Assembly: GCA_033557685.1 (NCBI GenBank)
Contig: JAWQRN010000023.1
Span: 1 to 50,436 of the forward strand
Origin: Sperchopsis tessellata
Lineage: Eukaryota > Arthropoda > Insecta > Coleoptera > Hydrophilidae
Reading direction: 5' to 3'
DNA length: 50,436 bases
Part shown: positions 11,616 to 21,600 of the stretch, one piece after another
Numbering within the stretch: position 1 is the first letter of the stretch
Layout: each line of letters begins with the position of its first letter
Notes under the pieces: model-generated
Databases searched by the model: none
Seen by the model: the letters and a program-made list of their open reading frames with translations, nothing else
What the model was told of the DNA's origin: nothing
Translations under genes and position numbers: made by a program

Positions 11616-13540
11616 AAATAGTCTAAAATAGTTTTTAAGTCCTCTCCAGTTTTTTGTTTTTAATGAAATTATTTTATATTATTTATTAAATTGTTATTTT
11701 TGTAAAACAGTTTTAATACAACAATTGCAAAAAAAGGTAAATACATACATAATTGTGTTGCATTTGATGATTTATTAAATGGCGTGGCATGCCAAGCAAC
11801 TGAATTAAAAGAAAGGGACTGTTTAATATTTTAGTTTCCAAGTACCTCCCAAATGACGCATTTCACAAGAAATTAGATTGTCGCTCATCATATGTATTAA
11901 GGGATAATCCCATGTATTTTTAAAAATTTGATTTGCAACTGGTAGTTGGTATTAATGCTTTATATTCTAGCAGTACTTAGAATTTCCTGTTCTTTTGCAA
12001 TTTGTTTATTGGCATTGTTTTATTTTAGAACAGTCATTTTTAACTTTGTGGGCTGCATATGGAATAATTTTTGTATTGATTTTCTGGGACATGTCTTCAC
12101 ATGCGGTCGATGTCTTCACATGCAGTCGAAAATAATATTGCCTACATATGCATGTCTCTTCAAGTGACTTTTTTTATAACCTCCATGGGAATCGGCTATC
12201 AGCGAAAATGTTAAAAAACTGTTGCTTTTTTTTCATTCCACTACTTTACATTGTAGATATCTTTTGATGATTTTCTTTATTTTTATTGGTTTGACAAGTG
12301 TGTATTTTTGTTCTCACTTTATGTGATTGGTTAGATACAAAGGAATTTGTAAACAGATTAGTTCTTGTGAACATCTGCTTCCTAGTTGTCAATTGCTCAT
12401 AACGTCACCATTAGGAATCCAAGAGTAAAACGTCCACATTTTTAAACCATTAGCTAACATTGTGGTTGTAGTAAAAATAATATTATGTATGCATGTCATG
12501 TCAAAAACACTAAATTATACATAATCCAATTTCTACAGAAAAGTCAAGATAACCATAAAGTAACGATTTAACCTTGAGTCACCGTTCCGCACTAACAACT
12601 TTGTAGCTAACTACTAAAGCCATAAACATCCATCTTGTACGAAGTTATTGAACTGAATTTTATTATTCGATTATAGTAAAAGATAAAATATTTATAATTT
12701 GTTAGTTATAGACATACCATAGTTTTATTTATTTTCAATGTAATGCTGTAAACTCTCTTTTCAACTGTTTGTAAATACAAAATTAATAGCTACTTACTAA
12801 ATAGCACAATATATGCAGTTGTTTTAACAAGCATTGGAATCGTAGAAATAGTATGGCGGCACAAGAATATCACCTGCATTAGTCAGCATTAGTCATTGCT
12901 TGAAAACTTTTCAACACCAACTTGAATATATTGTTCCAAGAATTAAGTATATGAATTTGTAATATTTACCTTCAACAATATTCACGGCAATGAAATGGAT
13001 GCTTTAGAAAAATGGCACAATTCAACTAGTGATACCACATCCAAAGAAGAAGAACATCTAGTGAAATTGCTTGCTTTCACATTTCTGAGAACCATAACAA
13101 CACATTTGCAAGAATATTGAATACATAACATTGTACTACAAGACAGTAATAAACATAAGTGTTTTATAAATGATGGTGGGTTAGTACTTTAGTGGGGAGT
13201 TTTTGTAAGCAAGTGGGGATAAAGGAAATTGAATGTAGCTTAATAGAACAAACGCTGACTAATGTATGATGATACGTGCGTACCTACACATATATTTGTA
13301 ATAACACTGTTGGCTTCACTCCCAAAACTTTATTCCTATTAAGTCCTATTAATTATAATGAAATATCCTGAATGTTTTGTAGTTTTTAGAGGTGCACAAT
13401 CTAAAAATATTGTCAGCTGTGCTGAATGCTCCAAAAGTTTTACAACATTATACTTTATTTTTTTAAATCGAACACACTGTATATTTTTCCACTCCTTAAT
13501 TTCTGCTAAAATTATATATCGAATTTATGTAACATTTCCT
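11616..13540. other. No recognised gene
   Basis: A+T-rich DNA without a convincing exon. A short tandem duplication of a 19-nt unit (GATGTCTTCACATGCRGTC) lies at 12090-12127. Nothing else is assigned. Confidence 0.5.
12090..12127. repeat. 19-bp tandem duplication
   Basis: Two adjacent copies of ATGTCTTCACATGCRGTC with a flanking base; they differ mainly at one purine. Confidence 0.7.
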
Positions 13541-14062
13541 ATACCTAGTCAACTCAGAGATATTTAAATTTTATAAAAAAATTACGTATGCAGGAATAAT
13601 TATCAGCGTAAGTTTATTTCTTATTTTGATAGGTTATGAAGTAATTTTCATACAATGTTTAATTAAGGTATATCTTCTATTCTGCTTACACCGAAATGTA
13701 TATTACCATGTAGGATTTTTGTTTTCAATAGCCAACTTATATATTAAACACTGAAAATATGTATAGGCCATTATTACCAAAAGTTTAGGACTTTAAAAAC
13801 AGAAAACAGTGGAGTAAAAAACACTGAGTGTCCTATTTAAAAAAATGGAGTTATGCCATGTTAAACTTTACTATATTTTCACCTCTAAATTAAACACCCT
13901 GTATAATAAAATACATTTCTGTGTGTGCAGAATAGAAGATATATTTTTACTAAACATGTTCAGAAAATTATTTCATCTATCAAAATAAAATAAAAATTTT
14001 TGCTCAAAATTATTCCCGCATAAGTTGTTTCATACAGTTGTAAATATCTTGGAACGGGTTGA
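13541..14062. repeat. Long imperfect inverted repeat, MITE-like
   Basis: The arm at about 13546-13700 reads as the reverse complement of 13912-14060, with mismatches. Matching blocks include GATATTTA, TATGCRGGAATAATT, ATTTTGATAG, TATATCTTCTATTCTGC and ACMGAAATGTA. The central spacer is about 210 nt. An ACACCCTGTATA string sits at the inner edge of the right arm, and a similar ACACACTGTATA lies upstream of the left arm. No open frame looks coding. It is probably a degenerate non-autonomous DNA transposon, but I saw no target-site duplication. Confidence 0.6.
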
Positions 14063-14290
14063 TTTTATGTTTTTATGTATTATTTTATCAAAATTAAAAA
14101 GTAGAAAAACATACAGGCAAAGAAATTAAATTTAACTTTATTCTGCTCATACTGTACAGTTTAAAATATTTTTAGGTTGTTCACTTGTTAAAAAGTTCAA
14201 AATTTTTGTATTTTAATTTTTTTCTATCTGATACAGTTTATGAGTCATATAAGATAAGATATAAGATCAGACTAAAAAAACGTCTATATA

Positions 14291-14964
14291 CAGGTAAGCC
14301 CGTTTAATGCGATGTATGCGTTCCGAATACTGTCGCCATAAACGAAATATCGCAATGAACGGGGATTTCTTAATATGTCGCCCCTAACTAGAATAAAAGC
14401 TGAAACTTGCTTGTAAAATCTTTTTATAGAAAAGCTATTCAAATAACCACTAGTTATTGAAATAGTTTTTTAATAATAAATAAGTACTGTTACAAAACTA
14501 CCACAGAATAACTAAGCTACTGGTTGATAGTAACACAAGGTGTGAAACATACTAGACTAACATTTTGGTCTTTCGATATCCCAAATAGCCGAGAGCATTC
14601 TTCCTAGAATCAGCAGCATTCTAAATCGATACTCCGATCCAGCCACACGCGTAGCATTATAATACAGTTGTATATTTATTGTGTTAATGTAAACTAACCA
14701 CTTTAAAATAAATACATTTTAAACTTATTGAACTGTTATTTGTCAACCCATAAAAACATTGCAGTACATATATACATAATTAACAAAACAATAATTTCTT
14801 TAGTAATTTACATAGCCTTCTTATAGCTTACATATTGATGCATCCAAGGCTTTGTTATTTACATTGGAAATGCCATAATTGTGTTTTGAGCTATAGATTT
14901 ATTACAAAAAAATTCATTAAAAAAATGTATTTGAAATTGAATTTTGATAAACAATGGTTACCTG
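14291..14964. mobile_element. CAG..CTG ended element with TA flanks, pogo/Tc1-type candidate
   Basis: The left end is TATATACAGGTAAGCCCG and the right end is GGTTACCTGTATATA. This gives short inverted termini CAGGTAA/TTACCTG inside TA-rich flanks, as in Tc1/mariner/pogo insertions. Just inside the left end is an internal inverted pair: CCCGTTTAATGCGAT against ATCGCAATGAACGGGG. No transposase is recognisable. The inverted termini are short, so a chance pairing in a TA-rich context cannot be excluded. Confidence 0.4.
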
Positions 14965-15226
14965 TATATATTATAAACTAAATAATGTAAATATAGTTTT
15001 TCAGATATCATACAGCAATGACAAAATTGCTAAAGTTATTGTACGAAATATCAGGTTCAAATGCCAGTTGGCTATAATATAACAGAAAACTCAATATTTG
15101 AGTTGGTTGACCTAAGACGCTACATAAGACTTTGTTTTTTAAATGCAATAATGTAAAATATTTAATTTTTGTGTTTAAAAAAACCATTTCTATGCAAAGA
15201 TTCATATGTTATATCCATTTTTAAAG

Positions 15227-16350
15227 CAATTTAACTAAAAATGTATTTTTATTATTTCCAGTTATATGCAGTACTGGACAAAATTGAGGGAACCGTCAAA
15301 TATGCATGTGTATTCATTATGTCATATTTTGTTTTCTATTGAAAAAGTATACATAACTATAATTACCTATTAGTTTTTCCATTTGTAATAGAAAATTGAA
15401 AAAAAAATCTTATTTTGTTGAGAATATAAATTTAGTGATTAGTTCTTGTAACAAAATTTAAGGAATGGATATACAAAACACAAAAATTCAGTGAAAACTA
15501 AAAACTGTTCTGTTAATATCCATTTTGGCGAATGATTTCACCGCATATGCAAAACATTGAATGGATATATTTGTCAATTACATCTTGTGATTTACTGCTT
15601 CATATTTCTTGAATTTTGACACTGAATTTTTGACCAGCCTACATATACTCGATCGAATTTAAGTCTGGTGATTTTTAAATGTGAACATTTTTTGTCTCTA
15701 TTGTGCTTTCGGTCGTTCTCTTGCTGAAAAATCCAGCTAAGTGGCATCTCCTCTTCAGCATATGGCAACATCACAGTTTCTAAAATGTCCTTGTGCATAG
15801 CGCCTGTCATTGTTGACTTGATATGTTTTAATGGACTCATTGCAAAATGTGAGAATCAGTCCCAAACCTGTATACAACCTCCATGATGATTCAAAGTTTT
15901 CTCATCTATTTAAGATTAAATTTTAATTTTAAGGTCGTCAAGTAAACAATACCTCATCTCTATTGGCCATATTAACTTTAGTTTCATCACTAAAGAGAAC
16001 ATTATGCCATCTTTGGCTCAAATTCAACACGTACTCGTCGATATTTCCTAAATATCAGTAGGCTCTTAACTGGTCTTCTGTCAAAAAGGTTCCAATCATT
16101 GAGAAGTCTTTGGATTGTTCTAGTGATTAAGTTTTAAATGCCCAATTGTTCTTTAATTTCAGGGACAAATAATGTTGAATCTGCTTTACTCTTCCTTACA
16201 ATGACTATTGATACGAATATCTGTATTACAGATTCGACTACTTCCAATTTTGTAGTGAAATGTTCCCTCTTGTTCAAATTTGGCAGTCAGATTTACATAC
16301 ACCAGTACAAAATTTTTCTTGATTTACCTCATCTGTAATCGTTGATTCAG
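15227..16350 (-). mobile_element. Tc1/mariner relic copy 2
   Basis: Minus-strand relic of a Tc1-family DNA transposon. Transposase segments in reading order are a poorly preserved N-terminal half (about 16050-16340), then WHNVLFSDETKV with the first DDE aspartate (about 15970-16012), NRDEVLF, NHHGGCIQVW, and MTGAMHKDILETVMLPYAEE followed by FQQENDRKH, which holds the second aspartate block. The third acidic residue was not located. Frameshifts and stops make it non-functional. The left end is shared with copy 1. I did not identify a matching inverted terminus at the right end. Confidence 0.75.
15592..15840 (-). pseudogene. Tc1 transposase catalytic fragment
   Basis: An open stretch of 82 codons covering the middle of the Tc1 DDE domain. 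It contains TMTGAMHKDILETVMLPYAEE and FQQENDRKHNRD, corresponding to the family's QQDNDPKH block with the second catalytic aspartate. It is only part of the usual transposase of about 340 residues, and is bounded by frameshifts. Confidence 0.75.
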
Positions 16351-16517
16351 TTTTCTTTCAACCATTTTATTGGTTATTACACTTTTAATTTTTTATTAAT
16401 ATTTTATTAAATAAAAATATCGAAATTTTACACATGTTCCTTACTTGTCGCACAAATATTGCAGCTTAAAATAGAACTATCTGTTTATATTGTTATTTAA
16501 AATTAATACTTCTTGTT

Positions 16518-16523
16518 TTTATT
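16518..16523 (-). promoter_or_regulatory. Possible poly(A) signal for the minus-strand ORF at 16608
   Basis: AATAAA on the minus strand, about 85 nt past the stop codon of the candidate exon. Such hexamers are common in A+T-rich DNA. Confidence 0.25.
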
Positions 16524-16607
16524 TATAAATTAAATTATTTTGTAATAAATTATAATAAGTTATAATATTTCTTAATAAAAGCGTTAATTATCAGTAATCA
16601 AGTTAGG

Positions 16608-16957
16608 TTATGGTGGTTCCTTAAATTTAGTCCAGTATTGTACATGAGGTTCCTTGGCTTGAGTTCCATAAGGAGTAGTTGTATTTCTCAGTTCAAAATA
16701 GCAAAGAAAAAATATTGGTATATATGTTGAAAAATGCAAGGACCACTCAAATGTGGGCATAAAATTTAGTTTTTTGTTTACTTTGTCCACACACCAACTG
16801 CAGTAAATGAAAGTATAGTAATCTGGATCCGTGGATTTAGATGTTTTGAGGTCCCCTGAAAATGATTTGACCATTTTTTTAATGATATAAATATGTGTTT
16901 CAATTAAAAGTCTTAGGTAGTAATTCATATCAGCTGTCAATAGATTGAAGCTGAAAT
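16608..16957 (-). CDS. Candidate minus-strand terminal exon, unknown protein
   Basis: An open frame of about 115 codons ending in TAA. It is unusual for this window in having a mixed residue composition: several Trp (SWCVDK, FEWSLHF, YWTKFKEPP), Cys, Pro and charged residues, and one short hydrophobic stretch (FSTYIPIFFLCYFEL). A good acceptor (TTTTAGATTTCAG) on the minus strand precedes it at about 16958, and an AATAAA follows the stop. An ATG lies at about 16928. I do not recognise the family. It may be the last exon of an antisense gene, a retrocopy or part of an unidentified transposon. The adjacent Tc1 relic does not explain it. I assign no function. Confidence 0.35.
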
Positions 16958-17654
16958 CTAAAACTAAATTATTTTATTGGTGTTAATTTTTGAAATAAAT
17001 TATTATACTAAGATAATGATGGCTGATTTTTTAATCTATTTACTTAAAGTGTTTTGCAGAGCATTCCATGACTCGAGGTTGAAATAAAATAATACTAAAT
17101 AACCATTTAACTGATAATCTTTTATAATAGGAACACATCAAAATGTGTGCCCAATATAATTTTTTACAAAGTATATATGAAAAATGAAGTATTCTTAAAA
17201 TTTTATAACTATTTCATTAATAGTGAATTGTTCTATCTGCAGCAATTTCTGTCTGAAATTTTAATAAAATCCCTATATTTTAAGAATTTATTATGCTAGA
17301 AATAATTTTGTATTGAAAAAAACCATAAAACTTGTGCCAGTAAAATTTTTAGATTGGTTGTATATCGGAAGAGATCATTGTTAAGAAGGTATCGATATAA
17401 TTTTAATATTCTTAATGTTTCTCCATCAATTTATTATGTATTTACTTCACATAACATTTCATCATTTAACCGTTATTAAGTGAGAATTTATTTAAAATTT
17501 TGAATGATTTACAAAAGCTTAAACTCAACCAAAATGTTTCGTTCTGTAAATTTAGTTTAAATAGCTTTAAATTTGATATGTCAAAGAAACATGAAATTCA
17601 TAATTTTAGTATATTTTTTGTTTGAAATGTTAAATCCTTACATTTCTTAAATTC

Positions 17655-17804
17655 TCAATACTTTTTTTCACTATGGAAATCAACGACTACATTTTTCCTT
17701 ACAACATCTTTCGGGATTCCATAAGTTAATTCACAAATGTCACATTGAACGAATCCGTATAATGTAATACATTTGCAGTTTGCGTTCACATTTTTGTCTA
17801 ATTT
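17655..17804 (-). CDS. Short Cys-rich minus-strand ORF, possible exon
   Basis: About 49 codons without a stop, ending in TGA, with a C-x-C-x8-C-x2-C spacing (NCKCITLYGFVQCDIC) followed by ELTYGIPKDVV. Four cysteines in this spacing suggest a zinc-binding site, and the residue mix is more protein-like than the neighbouring A+T-rich frames. It lies on the same strand as, and about 0.7 kb upstream of, the open frame at 16608-16957, so the two might be exons of one unrecognised gene or pseudogene. The preceding acceptor (AAAAATTAG) is weak and no clear donor follows. Confidence 0.25.
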   Translation of the reverse strand, partial: KLDKNVNANCKCITLYGFVQCDICELTYGIPKDVVRKNVVVDFHSEKKY

Positions 17805-18000
17805 TTATTTAAATAAATTCCAGATTGCTATTATTTGTGTGTGGATGTAGATTGCGACATAAGTTGGTATTACATCAGTATTTTCACGTGATATTTAATT
17901 GACAGACAAACATGAGTGCTGCGAAATGTGACCTCAATTGAAGCAGGGTAAACATAGTCTTTGTTACTTTTCGATGGTATTTAAATTTTTTAATTTGGTG

Positions 18001-18142
18001 CTTACTAGGTTAATGTGCATGTACAGCTCTAGTCCTAAATAGGTTTGTAATAATTGTTAAACATAAACAGCTTACTAGGTTAATGTGCATTTACAGCTCT
18101 AGTCCTAAATAGGTTTGTAATAATTGTTAAATATAAATACAG
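18001..18142. repeat. 70-bp tandem duplication
   Basis: Two adjacent copies (18001-18070 and 18071-18142) of a unit starting CTTACTAGGTTAATGTGCAT and containing AGCTCTAGTCCTAAATAGG. They differ at only a few positions, so the duplication is recent. It lies about 325 bp upstream of the first visible CycT exon. Confidence 0.9.
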
Positions 18143-18466
18143 TATTACATCCATGGGCATTTTTTATACCATCTACATCTGGAAACAACTATATTAAAGT
18201 TAAATCTGAAATACTTAAGTTCATTTACAATAATACTCATTTGAATTAACACTTTCTTGTGAATGAACTTTTACCATTTTGGACGATATTTTCAAAAAAT
18301 TTGTGTACAGAGTATTTCTACTAGATTTAGAAATATTCCAAAGATTATTAAGCAAACCATGTGTTACTAAACCTGCTGACAATGTGTGAATGTTGGTATG
18401 ATTAATTATAATTATTAAATTATGTTGAACATTTTCTTTCCAATATTTCCTTAACTCTCATAATAG

Positions 18467-18682
18467 TACTCAACTATGCATCAACACAGCAATTGTCTAC
18501 ATGCATCGGTTCTATGTGTTCCATTCGTTTACACATTTCCCATGGCAATCGATAGCATCAGCAGCTTTATTCCTTGCTGCAAAAGTGGAGGAGCAGCCAA
18601 GGAAGCTGGAGCATGTTATCAAAGTTGCCCATTTATGCAAAAGCCATAACAATCATGCCAATTTCGACATAAACTCCGAAAG
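18467..18682 (+). CDS. CycT: CycT exon A, first cyclin repeat
   Basis: The acceptor CTCATAATAG precedes it and the donor AG|GTAAGT ends it. The first base completes a codon begun in an upstream exon; then [16 protein letters not shown] follows, matching the family up to the helix that starts the first cyclin repeat. It ends with two bases of an Arg codon completed by exon B. The upstream exon, with the N-terminal block found in all cyclin T proteins, was not located. Confidence 0.92.
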
Positions 18683-21600
18683 GTAAGTCTTATCTAATAA
18701 CATATTTTATTGACGGCTAACTTTATTGTGCGAATGAAATTATATAAAAAAGACAATATTGATAAAAGTTGCCTCTTGGTCTCCAGATTTCAAAGTGAAA
18801 AATATAAAAATGGGTTGATCAACTTTTATGAGCTTACTTCATTATTTTTATATATTTCATGAAAGTACCAAATGGTTGTTGAGTTTTTAAGACAATGCCA
18901 TTTCGGTATCAACCATTGTAATAGAACAGCACTGCCTTAGTGCAAATCCCCCACTTCCTTTCATTGCTATGTAGGAATGGTTTGGCCAAACCGTGATCAG
19001 TGTGTTAAGTTAATTTATTACGATAACATCGCTAGCCTTGAAAATGTCTCTTACAAAAGTAAACAAAATTTCGGTAGAAACACAGATAAAGGTCGTGGAT
19101 GTCTGTTACACATAACTAATTTCACTATGTAACTCGTAAAAAATTAGAAAAAAAAGTATAATACTTTCATCTATTAAATTAAAAAGATACCTTTACGAAT
19201 TTGTCTTTCTATTTAAGAGAAGTTATTGAAGGTGATAAAGCTGTTGTAAATGTCAATTTATGCAGTAATTTTTTGTTTTCAAAAATATTACATTCACTTC
19301 TTATTAATTAACATTTTTTTTATTTGTGAAAAGTTTTTCTTTATTAATTTATTGGCATCTTTGCCCATTTGTCAAGTAGCCAACATTATGCAATATATAA
19401 TGGAAATTTTTCAATCTTATTTAAATCTAAAAGACACGTAGACAAATCATAACACTAAATTCATGTTCCATTATCATGTATCTATGACTGCGATTGCTGA
19501 AATAATAACACATGCAATCGACACAAAAATAAGCACAAACAAGGTTGTACATCCTCCCTGCATTGCATGTGCACCCCATACAGAGAAAATGGATTATACT
19601 CTCATCCACCTCACGTTGATATTAAGCAGTGAATCAACAATTTGCTTAAAATTTAAATAAAAGAGTAATTTTATTGAATTGAATAAATTTTATTGTAGCT
19701 TAGCAGATTTTCAAAATTCAACTGAAAATAGCTTCTTGATCGAGCACACCTGGTTTAAAACTTAGATGAAGTAGTGAACAATCTATACAAACTGCAGAAC
19801 AGTTGTCAACTATATAATTTACTTTTCATCCTGTTATAGTTTGTGTGATCTTTAAATTTGTTCTCTGAAGTTTTTTATTTCAAGCTGTCTCATTAACTCA
19901 GTGGCTAATTACGAAGATACTTAGAGTGGGGTCTCGAGTTCGAGACCCAGAGAGAGGCGTCTGGCTCTTTGTGATTAGGGAAAAGTCTTTGTGGTGCTCG
20001 TCTTCTAGGAGGGTCGTAAAACTGTGGGTCTCGTGTATTTTAGGTAAATGAATACCATGTGCAAGTATAAGAAACCAATTATAGGTGGACTACTGGCTGC
20101 GTCAAAATTCACAGGTGTGGGAACCTAATTCCTGGCGTCGTGATTGGCCAAAACAACGGAAATAGGCCGAAGTTAAATAAGCAAATAAACAAATTTTAAT
20201 TCATTGAGAACCTGTTAATGTTGAATCATATCGTGGCACCAGGATTGATTTACATGATTGTAGTTTTTTTTTATGCTATGGATAGAACCTTAGCACAATC
20301 TATTGCAGATTCCCTTAATAACTTTTTTACTTTCTATTATGTTTCGAGCAACAAATCTTATAGGTTCCCAGCTTTATATGCTGCCCATAATAATCCTTGT
20401 TCATTCTAAATTCTATTTCATGACTGATATATCCCTTGATCAACCTATTGTTCAAATGGCCAATGTCTGCCATAGGTATTTTGGTTATCTTACTAACTAC
20501 AAAAATGGGTAAATGGGGAAGTCTTTCAGAATTTTAAAGCATTATTAAATATTAGAATAGATTTACTCTAGCTATATTTGTTTCTGAGATATTTGTAGAC
20601 TTAAAAATTTACATTCTTAATTCATTTTTTGTGATTCATATGACGGTGTTTATTTATTTTTTTCATTATTTTATACAAAACAAACAATTTTTTTTCAGCT
20701 AAATATAAATCTTATTACATTTTTTTTTTTTTTTTAAGAAAAATCAATATAACAAATTTATTATATTATGTTTTAAAAAATCTACTTTCACTTTATTGTC
20801 TATGTGCCCTTGCACCAAATGAATGTGACTTGTAAATTTATAGTGATACAAAACAACATTTGAAAATCACTAGCTGTCATAAATTCTTCAGTTCAACAAT
20901 TATTATTCGTTAAAAATTAACATTTTATGGGACATTTTAGGATCAAGATTAATTGGGCCAATAATATACTTAAATATGTTAACTTCCAAGAAATATGCCC
21001 TGCTTGAAAGAGTAAATATTAAAACCATTCTTGACTGCTGGTTTCATTAAGATGGACGCAAGACCATAATTCATTGTAGTTCAAAACTATTTAAATAATT
21101 GATTTGAAATCGATGGACTAGGTCAAAAGGGCCTGTGTACCTAAAAAATAAAGTATATGTCCATACTTTGGCAAATAGTACTGAAATAGATTCTGTAATG
21201 CTATAAATGAAAGTGGATTTTTCAAAAAAATGTAATGAAGTTGTTTTTATAAAGATGGAAAAAAATTTGTTTTTTGTAAATTTAAAAATGGCACCTATAA
21301 TAACTAAAGTTAACATGTGTTTCTGGAAAACAATAATAAATAACACCTTCGTATTAATCACAAAAAAGTGCTGATAGAATCTTAAATTAAAACAAGAAAT
21401 AATCTAAAATAAAATTGTACAATAAAGTTTTTTGCAAATTACTTTTTTTTTTTAATTTTATGACTGTAGTCTATAGGCCATGACCAACAACAATGTGTTA
21501 ATTAAATATTTTCAAATACTCAGTTGGCAATCTATTACGAACTTATGATGAAGCAAGTAGACCTTTAAATCTTAACTGCCAAGCAGAGATAAATAATTAA

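Noticed and set aside
18001..18142. Tandem duplication as a CRISPR-like or satellite array
   Set aside because: Only two copies, adjacent without spacers, in a eukaryotic context.
19935..19955. Functional tRNA gene
   Set aside because: Only A- and B-box-like elements are present; the sequence cannot fold into a full cloverleaf with an acceptor stem and it continues into a SINE body.
21071..21361. 96-codon minus-strand frame upstream of the LINE tail
   Set aside because: Phe/Ile/Lys-rich, no recognisable domain, outside the LINE boundary.
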